The notes: generated by a model not told the origin, from the sequence alone. Shown: positions 14,184 to 28,453, counted from the stretch's first letter. The stretch is DNA of 64,000 nt from Vespula vulgaris (GCF_905475345.1 NC_066607.1:4001050-4065049), one strand, 5' to 3'. Numbers and translations: made by a program.

Positions 14184-17100
14184 ATCCACGTTGAAAGCAA
14201 TCCTTGGCTAACTACTCTCGATAATCTCGGTAACCTTAACCTTTTTCTTTTCTTTTCTTTTCTTTTTTCTTCTTTGCATTTGTCGCGAAGACTCGCGAGT
14301 TTTAATCTTTGTCATTTTATGCGACACAACGATTTTTCTTTGCCCGAAACTCGAAGGAAGACGATCTGTATTACTGAATCGTTCGACGTCGCGATACGTT
14401 CGTCTCTTTATTCATTCGCTCGTTTATACCACCGTCGTGAATACCACCTCGACTATTTTCCACCGACTCCTATATTGGCTTCAAAAATCCCTTCTTGTGT
14501 TTTTAACACACGATTTCGATCTGACAACGTAAGAATAAAACAATGAAAACGTCTATGTAACGGAGGCAGCATAGATCACTCCGTTCCCCAGATGATTCAG
14601 AAATCAATGATCCGTTCGTATTTCGTGCTATTACTCATAAACGATGAGTAGTCGGAGTGATAATAATTACAATCGGATTACTCATCGATTTACGACCAGC
14701 AAGAGCATCGACGTTTAACGTTGTCATCGATAAATCTGAGAAAGAAAGCGTAAACGAGAAGAAGTTCGAAAGTAAGAGCGTTGGATCGTAAAACGCGACA
14801 AGTAAATAGCGCTACGTAATCGCGGAAATATGTCTAAGAAATGGAATAGATACGTTCGATAAACACCTTCACCTATTGTATTTTTTGTCGAGGCAAAAGA
14901 TTATCTAGTTAATAATCAATCGTCCGATCGTAAGAACTTTAAGGGAATCAACGAACTGTACCATTGTATATTTTAAGTAGGCGTAACAAACTGTACCTAT
15001 TGCAAATGAGACTTTATCGTCAAGTTATAAGACGTTCTCTTTTTATCTCAAGTCTTCATCGAGTCTTTCTTGTCGTCGAGGAAACGGAGCACTAATAAGA
15101 TTAATCTTTTTAACAGCCATCCGTCATCAAACAATGAAACTTTATTCCTTTCTTACGTAGCATTAAATGCATGTACATATATGTGCATATGTACACGCAC
15201 ATATATACGTACGTAGAACAAAGCGTAGTCTTATCTACCAACATTAATTATGGACGAACCTTCGTCTACGATAGTTTAATTCCTACAAGCTATTTACAGA
15301 TCGGCAAACGGTATTAGGCGATAACGCGAACTATCCTACTCTCGTTTTTAACGTCTAACCCGTTTTAACCGAGCTAATTTCTTGTGAAATGTTGAAAATC
15401 CCGAAAACATCAACGAGCTTGAACGTTCGCCAAGTTTCCGCGACGGCGAGACGTTCTTCGACGAGCAAATGCAGGTGAATCAGCATGATGTAGTAGAATC
15501 GTTACAGGACAACGTTCGTCGAGTTCGTTGACCCCGTGAGCAACGTCACACGCGTCGTCGAAGCGCCTGTTTACGATCACGACTCCTTACACAGCTACCA
15601 TTCGACGAGGGATGGTTGCCTACGACGAGGCGCTTCCGAACTTAACTCTTGCTCGAGTATACTTTGTTGATTAATAACAACGTTCGAATATTCGATCGAT
15701 CGTGTCGCTTTAACCATAACGAAAGAGAAAGACTTTCAAATAAATCCAATTTATCTCTAACGCTGTGAAAATTTCGAAAAGCGAATTGCTTCATTATAAA
15801 TAAATGAATAAACAAAAGCATATGAACATTCAACATTGCGGTTCGTTCTTACCTCGGTCCATTTCTTCGATCCACTACTTTGATCGACAAACAAAAATAA
15901 AAAAAAAAAAAAAATAAGAAAAAATAGGATGGATGACGATCGCTTAATTAACAAAATCTAAAGCAGTTCGCCATCGGGATATCGCACGATCCTTCACCGA
16001 GCAGAATTCTCTCTGCGCAAACTCGTTTTCTCGAGTGCGGTCTTGGATCCTTGATAAAGTTCAGCGACGAAGGTACGAGGAAAGAGAATGTGTATATGCC
16101 GCAGAGGGAATGAATGGTGAGAGAAAAGTGGCACGCGAGACACACCGGTGTCTCGAGTGTTCTCTTTTAGCGACGCGCACGTTTCTTCCGTAGAAAATTT
16201 CGTCGAAGGTCCTTCTTGCCACGCCTTTACGCGAGTTCAGAAGCGTCATCGTCTGAGAGCGCTCTCACCGACAGAAATGTATACGCGCGCACGCATACGA
16301 GCTTGTCCGCGAGGAATCGAATACTGTGCTCGCCTCGGAAATCAATGAAGTCCCTTGAAAATTCTTTTATGTTTTGTGAAAAAGGGCAAAAATAAAAGGA
16401 GAAACGGAAAAAGCACGAGTAAAATTCGAGACAAAAACGCTTTGACGGCACTCTTCCAGACGAACGCGTGGGTTGCCATCGGTTAAAAGCTCCCTCGTGG
16501 AATCGTAAAGGGAATAAAACTAATTTCACAAAAGTTTCAGATCGATTTACTCGTTCGTTACGAAACACTTACCCTTGCACTTAGGCACGAACGAGAAAGA
16601 AAATCATCCTCTTCGAATATGAGATAGAATTCAGGTAAATCGAAATCCCTCCTTCCATCCGTTCGATTTATTCGCTTCTCTTTCGTGAAGGAGCGAAACG
16701 GAATCGAAACGAAACTCGGAAGATCTCAAGGATGAATCGCGCAAACGTGAAATCAACCGAGTCGAATCATCGGATCTAATATTTGACATACGGTACCGAA
16801 CTCTACCACGAAGTTTACTCGCGTTTGTTCGTTCAAGGGCCTTCGTCCGTGAGGCGTACCGCGTATCAGATGCAGATATGTCTCTGCGATTTATCTTTGC
16901 GTAAATTTAGTTTATCCGTTCGACGACGTCCATCGCATTTTAAAACGGATACAAATAATACATTTCCACTTGTATCTATTCTCAAGAAACGCGTAACACG
17001 TCGGTAGAAAATATCACGCACACGATACAGATATAACCGCAGATCCGCTAAAACCGCAATATAGAACCGGACTTTCCCAGTTTCCCGATAAAATTCAACG

Positions 17101-17398
17101 TTTGCGTTCTTTGCTCGTTTTAGGATATCACGCGTGTCTCTCTATTCGACTCTTCTACTTAGCCAATCACCATTAATAATATCTTTCGATTCGAAGGAGA
17201 AACTAATCCATTTAATACCATCGAATAATCGAACGAATAACGGAACTTCCGATATGAAAACGAAAATATCACGTTTCTCAAACTTTCGTTTCTCAGCAAA
17301 ATCCATCCGGAAGGCTTAGGCACAAAAGGTGTTAGCATCGAAGGGACAAGAATGCGGATGGTTTGCTCTTTATTCTCGCCGATATCATGGCCGTATCC

Positions 17399-17440
17399 GC
17401 CCGCTGCCGCTGCCGCTGCCGCTGCCGCTGCCTCTGCAGC
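17399..17440. repeat. CTGCCG hexamer repeat
   Basis: Six or so tandem (GCTGCC) units. It is open in both directions, giving Arg/Cys or Pro/Leu runs in shadow frames, but no flanking coding evidence is seen. Confidence 0.85.
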
Positions 17441-19785
17441 GGCTCGATCAATACGGTCCGTGTTACGTGGAAAAAGATGATGTTGCGAGTCAATCTTCGC
17501 GGTCCTTCCTTCTCGATAATCATCGAATCGTACCGCGAAGCATCCTTTTCTCCGAATAAAATCATCTATGAGATCGATACAACAAGATGTCTTGTTCGAT
17601 ACCTCTTATCGTATTTGACGTCTCTGACAAATACGTCCCTAGTGAGAAATAAGTTTGCTCTAAATCCGATGTTAGAAACGACGGCATGGGTCGAGCTTCA
17701 ATGTCGAGCCTGTATCACCGGAATGAGCCTCTTATTGCTCTTCGATACGCATTGTATCACTCGTTTTCCATCATTCGCGCTTGAACGAATACACCGGTGC
17801 TTCTGATAAACGTTATGCATTAACGATGCACGCGCTCGAAAATTGAACGCGACCAATCGAACCGAAGTAACATTTATCGAAACATAACGACTGGAGCGAA
17901 ACGGATCTATGCATTTATATATATTCCAAAAATGAATGCGATATCGCTGTTCTAATCGCATTTTCTATTTAGGAGAGCTGTCCCTTCGATCCTTTCTCCT
18001 TCGAGACTCGAAAGTATTAAGGTACATTGTGTTGGCGAGAATATTAACGCGATAAATGTGGGCGAGCTATTTACGGAGCGGGATGCAGATTCCGTCAAAA
18101 GAAGCGTGGTAAATTGGAACATAAAAAACGACACCGAGCGAACACTAGAAATAGAACGGATCGACGTTGCTATATCTTCGAACCATTCTAACGTTCTCGT
18201 TAAGCATCTTCCCAAAGAAGGTTTTTCGTGATTTTGGTTACATTTACCGCTTGTAAATGTTAATATATAATAAAATTTAAGGCAGAGCCCGCTTTAGCTC
18301 GCGATCCCGAATTCGTATATCTACAATTGAAAAAGAATGTCTTCGTTTACGCTTGTCACATTTCGCACTTTCACGCGGAAATATAATGAACGTAGAAAAG
18401 AACGATACACTTTCGAAGGAGTAGTTCTAGTTGCGACAAATAAACTTTTTTAATATTTCACGGCTGTGAGCTCGTACTGGAACTCGTATTGGAACTTTCG
18501 TCTTGGTAAAGGTTAACTTCGTTTAACCAAAAGATATATAGCCATGGAAGTACTAACGACGGTTATCTTAATACCCAATGAAATTTCTAACTTCGACTAC
18601 GATAAGATATTGCAAAGATGCATTAGTTTCTAACGCTTTGAATTTACATGAACTGCATGATTATATACAATGATATCGCAAATTAAAACAAAGTTCTCTC
18701 TTTCGAACGGTAGAGACAAAGTGCTAGCGAATTTTCGGCGTAGTATCGGAAGCACGATTAAACTCGATTCGCTGGAGAGACATAGGGGGTAGACGAGAAC
18801 GCACGAGGGTGAGATCAGCACACGCGAAAGGTGAATCACGATTCAAACGAGAATCCGAATACGGTGGTGTTACTTTCAATTTCTCCGAGTCGGAAAAAGC
18901 AATAAACCGATTTGTATCTCACGTTCGTGTTTGGCTCTTCGAAAAAAAAAGAAGGAAGAGAAAGAAAGAAAAGTATTCGACCGCTTCTCGAGTTTTCTTC
19001 TTTTTTTTGTTCTGTCATCGCGAACCGATGACAAAAACAATTTATCGATTGCATAAATTCAACGTACATTCTCGATTTACGTATCGCTCCTGGTGGTATT
19101 TCAGCGAATCGATATATCGATGATACTCGCTACACGGAGGAAGGAAAATTCCTAAAATTATAGGCTGTTGCCTAAAGGACCGTTCGAGCGTTAACGAAGT
19201 TAGCATCGATTTTATATTAAGACAAAAAAGATTCGATAGGAGTGTGACGATGTTCCAAATAAAGACAACGATAAAAATTCATTCTCTCCATATTAAGAGG
19301 AAGTAAGAAAATTATACGAAGGTATTGCGTTAGCTTCGATATAGATAAATAATTATTCTACGACAATAACAATAAATCAAACGCATACTTTCACGATCTA
19401 ATAATACGAGGTGGTCCCGAGCAAAGGCTTCGTTAAACCCCTAAATTTTCTTTAACGTTTCATCGTAATTCGTCCAACGACGTGACTGGTATAAAAATTC
19501 TCTGTAGGTTCAAAGGTCAGGTTTAAAAAAAGGCACAGCAAGTATAAAACACAGGTATCTTGTAACGCTTGTATTCGATACCAGATGATACCATGGTGAT
19601 TCCCTCGAGTGGAATTCTATCTTCCGCTTCGAGAAACTCAAACTTGTACACACCCACGCATACCATGGCCGTCAAAATGCATTATTTGTCCGCTAGACAC
19701 AACTTTGACTTTTCGATTTCGTTTAAACGCGTTTACAAAACGACTCTAAAGTAACTATAACTTTTATCGCTTAACGCTCGCGTTA

Positions 19786-19788
19786 ACC

Positions 19789-19842
<54 letters not shown>

Positions 19843-19850
19843 GCAGCAAC
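19786..19850. repeat. ACA/CAG trinucleotide repeat
   Basis: (ACA)n with CGA, CAG and CAGCAA interruptions at the right end. It would encode polyglutamine or polyasparagine if translated on the plus strand, but it is not embedded in a supported exon. Confidence 0.85.
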
Positions 19851-20494
19851 AGCACGTTGCAATGTACAGGAGATACCATCATTTCCTTTTGGCCATATTC
19901 CACCATGTGGCGGCGGTGGTGATGTTGTATTTTCATATGCACGTTCGGATCCTATTATTCCACAGAAAAAAATATTCTTATGGTTGCCAGTAATGTTTGT
20001 AACAATGAAGTGAAGTGACACAAAATCACCATTTGATATCACTTTTCTCTCTCGATACTATGAGGAGGTGAGGGGTGGGTTTGTTTATTAGTAAATATTG
20101 AAATTGTTGTGTAAGTCGATTAAAATACACACAAACGGTCCTCCTCTCCTTTCTCCTCTCGATTAAAATAAATATAATATTTATAATATCGATCGCGATA
20201 TTTGTCATTACAATTGTCATTACGAGATTTTTTAATTTTAATCATCTTCGAGAGAGAGAGGAGAGAGTTATTTTTTATTTATAAATTAACCCATAGAAAC
20301 GAGAAAAAACTTCCATTACTGGTTGTTGTTTATTGCTTGTTTTCTAGGACAGGTAGAAGAAGAGACGATAGAAGGGATGTTTGTGCTGCGTGCGTAATTA
20401 TAGAGAGAGATGACGATGATAAAAAAAAAGACGTAATTTCGATGACAAAAGGGGGAAATAATATTAAAGAAATTTATTTTTCGAGCTGACGTAT

Positions 20495-20659
20495 CCGGGA
20501 CAGCGCGAACGCTGGTCCCGACTACCAAAAATTGTGCGCTCGACATACCCACTATAGGAGTATTCGCAAGGTTCAGCCCAACCTAAGTGCAATGGATGGG
20601 CCTCGCCCAGGAGGAACCGCCTTCGTGATCACGGTTATCCTCCGCGCCAAGTAAGTTAT
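20495..20659 (-). ncRNA. U1 spliceosomal snRNA (variant 5' end)
   Basis: The minus strand matches insect U1 snRNA over its whole length of about 165 nt. Visible hallmarks: the stem-loop I loop GATCACGAAG bound by U1-70K; the stem-loop II loop ATTGCACTT bound by U1A; a stem-loop III like region; the Sm site AATTTTTGG; and the terminal hairpin with stem CGGGAC/GTCCCG and a GCGTTCGCGC tip. U1 pairs with 5' splice sites through its 5' end, canonically ATACTTACCTG. Here it reads ATAACTTACTTGG: the base pairing with position -1 of the exon is U instead of C, and there is an extra or swapped base at the very start. I could not identify a convincing proximal sequence element upstream (positions 20,660-20,760). 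It is therefore either a variant U1 or a recently retired copy; the intact body favours a young or functional gene. Confidence 0.9.
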
Positions 20660-23240
20660 AGCTAATCGTAGCCGATCTATCGATTCTATCGGCGAAAGGA
20701 TTATATTTCGCTTGCGAGAAAGATCCTTCCGATGCAGCGTGCCCTAGCGGCCAGTTCTTCCTTTTAATGATAAACTATCTTTTCCGCGAATCTTCTTTTT
20801 TTTCCTCTTCTTCCATTTCTATTTTCGCACCGAACGATAGCACCGTTTACCGTTGCTCGAACAAACGAAATACGATCGGCTCGATATAAAAGTCGAGCTC
20901 TCTTCGATTCGACTATTTTCACGCGCGCATTTCAAAAATCATTTGCAAGTTCTGATATACTCTAGCCTTCATACCGAGATCTCTACTTTAAAATTAAACG
21001 AAGATGGTAATCTGCATTTTCTACACCCAGATGCCGATAGAAAGGACGCCTTATCCACTTCGTATCCACTTTGTGGCACAAGGTCGACCTTATCCTCGTA
21101 CGTCGTAGCGTAATTGGTTGCGATAAAAAGGAAAAGATGAAAAAAAAAGAAATAAATAAGTAGAAGAAATCTACGCCTTTATGTAAACGATCATACACGT
21201 GTGGATTTTGGTTCGTTTAGCGAATAAATAAATTTTGTCGTCCCGCTGCGTCCCTCGATACTTGCGGGAGGGAACGGACCGGAAGAGGGCGGAATAAGAC
21301 GGTGAAGACTATACGTAAGAGAGGACAGGACGTGCTCCATGTGCCGTAAATATTTATGGGCACGGTAAGCTTTTTTGTAGGAACTCGAGGACTTGTTTAC
21401 GCTGCCCCATTGAGAATGGGCCGAGCCGTACGGAGAACGGTACGGAGTACGCGTTCATCCGCACTCCGAATGAGCCTTGGGATTTATTTTTAAAATAAAA
21501 CCATTCGCTGCCTTCGATTGAAGGGCGGCGGCGCACGATGCCGATAAAAAGCCCCGACTTTCTTTTCCTCTCCGATTAAATGTCCCGTTAACAAATTGTC
21601 TCGCCGAATCGTTACTTCTCGGGGCTCTTTCGTACATTATGGCGCGACCATGCGAAAATAATTCCCGCTTGATTAAGACGAGTAGGAAGAAATTAATATA
21701 GCGAGAGGATCGTCGATTATACGAGTTACCTCGTTGAAAGATAAATTTTTAAGATCATTTCCACGAGGCTTCGATTGGATATCGATTCGCGAATTATCTG
21801 GGTAATCAAGTCGAACGAAAACTGGTTTACGACTTTGCTCTACGGGATCGACCGAAATACGTTCTCTCGTTAAAATTCAAAGACGATTATGCCGAAAAGA
21901 GAATATCCTTGCGATATTGATAGCTCCTTGAAAATTACAGTCCTTCTTTTCTAAGTGCGCGAAGCGTTATTATTTGGAGTGTCTCGAATATATTCTCACT
22001 CAATGACGAGGATTTTCAGCGGGCTTCTGTTATTTCTTCTTCGAACGAGCAACGTAGGAAAAGCCCGGAGGGTTGGGCCGGATCGTGCGACGATAATGTC
22101 GACCTCTGCGCCGTATATCCAAGATGACGCAGACCGTTTTCTCGATTTTGTGCGAGGAAAAAGGCCCCGCAGAGATGTATAGAAGAGATCTCCGAAGACT
22201 GTAGATAAAGTAAGGAAAGAAAAACACGCAATAAGAAGCGGGAGGGTCCGATTAAAGTGCGTTGTATTTTATCCGATAGCGACCGTCATTCTGGTATTAC
22301 GTTCTTCTGGTAACGACGGGGAACTCGTATGGTTTCTCTCTTCGAGCAAAAAATAAAACGAGGAAATGCATAACGTTCGCAGTTGAGGGTAACGACTGTG
22401 TCCAGAGAGGCGTTAAAACTCGTGAAATTATTAAGGAGGAAAAGAAAAAAGAACCGACCGTTCTTTTCAAAATTCTTCATCGTTTGCACGCATCTATATC
22501 AGTCTTTGCCGTATGCTCGGTCATAAAAAATCGACATTGAAACGGCTTCTCACGACTATGTCGTAAGACCTCGATGAGTAATCGTTGACTTCGATTTTGC
22601 AAATAGCACGTTGCAAAGGTCGGCAAAGTACGCACGGTTACTTCCTACGAGACGAGTCGAACGCGTCGATGAACGATCGATTCGATCGCAACGAGGAATA
22701 AAATTTAACAAAAAGAAACGAGAACCAGAGGAAATGTTCTCGATACGAACGCAAGATATTTGAACGAAAAAAAAAAGACCATATCTCATTGTAATGTGTA
22801 ATTTTTTGCCCGGTACTCGAGAGCTTCCTTTCAGGCTTTCAACTGAGATAACGGATTTTCTAGAAGCCGCTTCTGGAATCGGTGGATTTGCCATAATGTC
22901 GGATCTAATGCCAAAGAGGTCACTGCTTTTATTAAGATTTAAGGTGTCTCACTAAAACCATTTCGTCGAGAAAAAGTAGACAAAACGCATCGTCGTTTCT
23001 TCTTCGTCCTTTTTCCTTCTTATATTACCATGTTTGCGCTTGTGAACGCGTGCCAATAAACTACTAGTGGTCGCATTTCCTATCTCTTTTGTTGCTAAAA
23101 AACTCGGTGAAACTTTCACAAGCCTCTGTCCACACTATATAATGACAAACGTGATAGACGTTTACCTCGACGTACTCGACGAGCGATATACCTATATATG
23201 TACGTTTGGATGATATATACCTATACGTTTGTATATGTAT

Positions 23241-23275
<35 letters not shown>

Positions 23276-24880
23276 AAACTGCGATAAGTATCGGACTTCC
23301 TTCGAGAATGATAATCTATAACGTAAACAATTTTGCGATTTGTAAGAGGATAGAATATACTTATTACCTATTACAATTAACACTGAGTATCTTAATATTT
23401 CAGTACATATAACTTTGACATTAATCGCAGATAAAATAATATAAACTACAATACGTTAAGAAAAAGCGATAAACAATTATGAGATTAGCGAAAAAGGAGA
23501 AAGAAGAAGAAAATGTACTTATATTTATGTATGTGTACACACACACACACACAGCCATTTATATGAGAAAGAGAAGAGAGATCGTCGCGTCACCCAGTAG
23601 CTCGATTTCCGTCACGCTCTTACGATTACGCGGCAATGCGAGAACGCGTTTCGTAACGTAAACACGTAGCCACGCAAAAGTTGTACGCAAAACGTCGACA
23701 TTGCAGAAAGAAGTCCGTTATTTCGTAGAATTCGAAAAGCAAAGAATAGACGAACTTGCCAAAGGTGATGGTGGTGGTGGTGTTAGTACTGTTATTGGCG
23801 GTAGCGGTTTGGATCCTTCCTTTCTTCTTCTTCTTCTTCTTCTTCTTCTTCTTCTTCCTCTTCTCCTTCTTCTTCTTCCTTGCCAAAACGGAAGAAGAAG
23901 CCTCACCAAAATTTACGGACCTATCGAACTTTCTCACGTGCTCGAGAAACGTCTACCAAGTATTCTGCGTCCTATCGAACGCATACAATTCCGTCAACGC
24001 TCTTGTTGTCGTTCTTTTACCATCGATATACGTACATAAGAGAGATATTATATATTAGATATGTATTATATATAGTACATATAAACGTAAGTCATATACT
24101 TTATGTAACATATACGTTCGATACCAGACACGTTTCGTTCCAATCGTTTATTTAGTTCCTCTATGAAGGACGTAAACATTCCATTACTGGCTTATCGTAT
24201 TTTTCGTCGAGATGATAAATTTTCAATGTGCTTGTCTAAATCAGATGATCAGGTAATTGTACGTTTTAACTATTTTCGTTTTACGTCGCACCCGTAAAAA
24301 ATATGATCTCCGGGATGTGAACATACGAAATATATGTGCTGAACTAAGTATCCGGAATAATTAGTCGTTCCGCGAGCGACCGTTAGAAAACAAATGTTTT
24401 CTAAATGATTATCTATCATGTACAAGTTATCCCGAACGAATAATTATTATTCAGACAATCGTTCGAACAAAACATGCTCGTCATGTGTGTGTGTGTGTGT
24501 GCGCGCGCGCGCTTGTGTCGCAATAAAAAATATCGCACGTTTCAAATATTTGCTTGGTCGATCGACCAAACATTATCTTTTCCATTTCTTCGTTTTAATT
24601 TGAATTTGGTAATTTCCTGTAGAATTAACAAAATCTTTTCTATCGTAATCTTTATAAATACATTCGTAATAATACGGATACGTTTGAAACACAGTATTAT
24701 CGTAAAATATTTTCAATTTAGTTTGAAATTATTCTTTCAGCTGTCCATAAAGTCTGTTTTCATTTCTTTGGAATAAACAACATAAGCCGACGTTTAAAAG
24801 TAAGTATTATATTATATATAAAGTTTGATCATCATCATAAAAACGAATGAAAATTTAAATCAACGTATAGAAGCAACCCC
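20660..24880. other. Intergenic/non-coding stretch
   Basis: No recognised gene. Possible regulatory content near 21,240-21,660 (TTTATGG and CGCGACC motifs, GC-rich). Simple repeats include (TA)n at 23,245-23,272, (AC)n near 23,537, a TTC tract at 23,818-23,880 and a TG/CG alternating tract at 24,484-24,511. Confidence 0.4.
23818..23880. repeat. TTC/CTT trinucleotide repeat
   Basis: A run of TTC units with a few CTC interruptions, preceded by a GGTGGT stretch at 23,767-23,782. Confidence 0.9.
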
Positions 24881-24884
24881 GCGA

Positions 24885-25007
24885 TTACATTAATGCCGCA
24901 ATAGTCTGCATTGCAGCTCCCCATGAAATAGCTGTGCCTTCTAACAAAGTAATGTAGCAAGTACCGCAGCATAATGTCATAATAAATGTCATATGTAAGC
25001 AAAGACA
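24885..25007 (-). CDS. Possible terminal coding exon, hydrophobic C-terminus (tentative)
   Basis: On the minus strand an acceptor ending TAG at 25,008 is followed by an in-frame segment of 40 codons and a TAA stop (24,885-24,887). The peptide is hydrophobic and membrane-segment-like, with the stretch TLLEGTAISWGAAMQTIAAL near its end, and its composition looks more protein-like than surrounding random frames. I do not recognise the family, see no matching upstream exon, and a second frame is also open here, so this is a weak call. Confidence 0.22.
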   Translation of the reverse strand, partial: CLCLHMTFIMTLCCGTCYITLLEGTAISWGAAMQTIAALM

Positions 25008-27017
25008 CTATGTCAAAACGATCGCCGGTTTGAAATTATCTATCCGTAAGAATACGCTTGAATGCATTAGTCGCATCGAAAAATCGTGAAGGCGTCATTA
25101 AAATGGCTCTTCACAAACTCTTTTTACCACTTTTACTCTTTTATTGTAATGGTATTTGAGCCATTCAAAATATTCCCGATATTCGATAATAAAACAACGT
25201 TGGGGAGAGCGCGCTTTTTAATACATTACAATTGATGAATGTATTTTTATAAGTTCGACAATGCGAAACGAAGATAATATTCGAAATATGAACGAATATA
25301 ATAAAATTTTTACTACAGATGACTGCTTCAAAACTTTGGCTCATCTCTGTAAATGAAACGAGAATCATATTATGCTTATCGTCGTGCTACTTCTCGCTAT
25401 CGTTAAAGGAATCTGCAAGTTTAGCGACACGATAATAAGAGTTACGTGTAACTGTATATCATGATTACACATTGATCACAACAAATGCGATATCTATTTC
25501 GTGTGATATACGATGACGAATTTACAACGGAAATATCAAAAATTCATACTTATGACTTTAAAAATTATCTTTGATAAATGTAAAATATTTTACGTAGGCT
25601 CTCTCTCTGTGTGTGTGTGTGTGTGTGTGTGTAATCAAATATCTAAAAGAAACTACTGCACATTCGTCAAAGATATCAAGGAAGACGACAAACACTAGAA
25701 CTCAATTGACGAATTGAGATTATCGTAGATTCAACGGCGAACATACCAGCACGAACGATATGGATTACAAGGAATAGGGAGTGTCGGAACGAACGTAAAC
25801 TTAAGATACGGAGGAAGGGCTCCAACGAAGCGTCGAACAATTTTACGCAGTGAATCTTGGTGCGTTGTATCGTACCATATACCGAACAACACGCTCTACT
25901 TCCTACGAAAATGTCCTCTGAAATATTTGCTACAGATTGAAAAAAAAAAAGAAGACAAGAATCCGAAAGATGTTTCGAGAAAACAAATTGTTAGGTACAT
26001 AACGAAATGCTTTTTCGAATAACGATAACGTCGAGTATACGTTCTCTTGAAAAGATCGAACTTGTAAATTGGAAGTTTTATTTCCTTGGCACCTAAGCGT
26101 ACTCATCCCGCACATTCGAAAACACATACTATACGTTTGGAACATCAGTCAACACAATGGACCGATTGTTCGCTGGGTAACAAGCGTTCGCTTCGTTATG
26201 GTATACAATTGAGACGGGCAGCCACGTGTCGTAGTACGTGCTTTCCACTCTGGCTGAGCTAACCGTGCAATTTGTGTGAAAGCACCGATAACACGACGAT
26301 TGAAATCGTTATCAACGATACGAGATTCTTTCAACGATCGCTTCGTTTCATTTTATTTACAGTTTCCGAACCAGATTTCGCTGAAACTTCGTTATTCAAA
26401 ATATAGGGTTACTATTATTGTACGATTACATTATCTAGGCAATTAATTTAACGTACAAGAAGGCAAATCTTAATAACATATTCTATGAATTTCATAGGGT
26501 TCATTCCGTTCCATACATTTCATTGTCTGTGTTATTAATGTGTGCATTAATATAACACGAAGCACGGTGAGTACCCTCGCCAGTTTCCCTTTCCATATCT
26601 CTTCTATATCCCTTCGTTTCTATCCTATAAAAGAATGTATTATTGTGTAAGCGCGCGGCATTTCCCTTTATACGACGGAAACAGAGGGATATTCAGAAGA
26701 TGTATGAAAAGGGAAACTCGACAAACTGGTGGAAGTATCCACACCATGAGCTATTAATGTATCCGATTGTAAATACAATGAGCGACATGAATCTACATAC
26801 GAATGTATAATACCAGAAAACGCTTCTACGAAAAGCAAATATCCAAAATATCGGTCGATGGAAACGGTGATTACAGAAATAATACCGAAGTCTGGCATAT
26901 GTAAACTCGGTGGAAATGGCGTTGCGAGATCGGAAGGAAAAACAACATTGTTGCAAGTTCGCTATCGCGTAATTCTCATTTAATATTGTATTAATCTCAA
27001 GAGGAAGTGATTCATGT

Positions 27018-27078
27018 GGTAAGCATATACATACATACATACATACATAATACGTACGTACATACATACATACATATA
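27018..27078. repeat. CATA tetranucleotide repeat
   Basis: Two runs of (CATA)n separated by a TACGTACGTA palindrome. Confidence 0.9.
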
Positions 27079-27486
27079 TACGGAGAAGGCATCGAGTAGC
27101 TAATGAAACTTTCCAATCCAACGTTCACGCTGATGGTTGACGCCCTTTCTTCCTACCATCTTCGGACGGTCTCTTTCGTAACGCCATTGCCAATTCCCTT
27201 CCTTCAACGACCACACACAAATTAATATACGCCTTTCCTTAAAGCGTAGGCCGTAACTTGAATCTGATCCACCTTCGTTTGAACCGTCAAAAAAATCCTT
27301 GTCTTCAGCTCGACATCGAAGATAAACAAACGTTATCGCACCGTGTTATCATTTGGTTTACGCCATACTGATAACGTCTTAATTTATATACTCGACGTAT
27401 TATTATCAAGAAAGGCGAACTCTACGCTTATAAATATATATTTCATAAAAAGAATGTTTATTATAAATGAAAAAAAGAAACAAAGA

Positions 27487-27512
27487 AAGAGATAGATAGA
27501 TGGGTAGATAGG

Positions 27513-27588
<76 letters not shown>
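27487..27588. repeat. GATA tetranucleotide repeat running into GA repeat
   Basis: About eleven GATA/GGTA units followed directly by about 20 GA units, a compound microsatellite. Confidence 0.95.
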
Positions 27589-27590
<2 letters not shown>

Positions 27591-28401
27591 CGGCTGAACG
27601 ACGTAATTAAATTAGATGACTTTTTATTTTGTATGACGTAGGTAATTACATTTTGTTGTCATTCGTAGTATTGATTAAGAGGAACGTTTACACTGCAATC
27701 TCACGTTGAATCTATGATTTTTCAGAGACGTATCAACCCACAAAAATTTCAGTTTTCATTAAAGGAAAAACGAAGTTTCGCTATTTATGCACGAACAAAA
27801 CGAACAAGTAAGAACTCGTTCGAGAGACGGTAGATCGAGGCACCGTTTATTTTACAAACACCAACGTACTTATTACTCGCCTACGTTATCTGCAAATTAT
27901 ATTCAGGTAGTCGATAAGAGTAGTAGTAAGGAGCGGTAAGAGACAACGAACGTGTCTACTAAAAAGAAATAATATACTGAAAGAATGTCTATCTTGTAAG
28001 AGATAAAAGACAAATAAAAATGATAATAATTTCATTTCTCACGAGTATTCAAAGTTCCTTTAAAATGAAAATATCGCGCTGAAGATCGACCGGTTTAGAG
28101 TCAATGATTTGTTCAATCTCGAACGATCTTGAGAGTAAAAAGGTCGGACTCATTGTCGCTTCGATCGAGTAGAACCGCATTGGCGTGCGAGGTGGCGCGA
28201 ACTGGTGCGACCTGACCTAGCTCCACCAGGTACGTCCATATATTATACCCTGAGGCTCGCTCACCTTCCGTCACGATTCTTCCTAGCTCTTGCAGGTTCT
28301 CCTTTAGATTTGTTGACTTCCTGCCCGCACTCACACACTCGCAAACCTGTTGGTCGAGCTATTCTTTGCGATCGATAATTCGAATAAGAACGAAAACGAA
28401 T

Positions 28402-28407
<6 letters not shown>

Positions 28408-28453
<46 letters not shown>
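28408..28453. repeat. GA microsatellite
   Basis: Pure (GA)n of about 23 units, 70 bp left of a TGACGTCA palindrome (about 28,527). Confidence 0.95.

Larger units (their letters stand above)
14184..20494. other. Intergenic/non-coding stretch
   Basis: I see no recognisable gene between the orphan gene and the U1 locus. It holds a T-rich TTTTC repeat just after the orphan gene stop (about 14,240-14,272), a short alternating CATATA/ACGTAC stretch near 15,175-15,215, a poly-A tract near 15,897, the GCTGCC hexamer repeat at 17,399-17,440 and an ACA trinucleotide repeat at 19,786-19,850. Open frames are short and lack splice-supported structure. Confidence 0.4.

Noticed and set aside
26180..26320. 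tRNA-like A-box on the minus strand (TTAGCTCAGCCAGAGTGG)
   Set aside because: No B-box GGTTCGA-type element follows at the right distance and the acceptor ends do not pair; not a tRNA gene.
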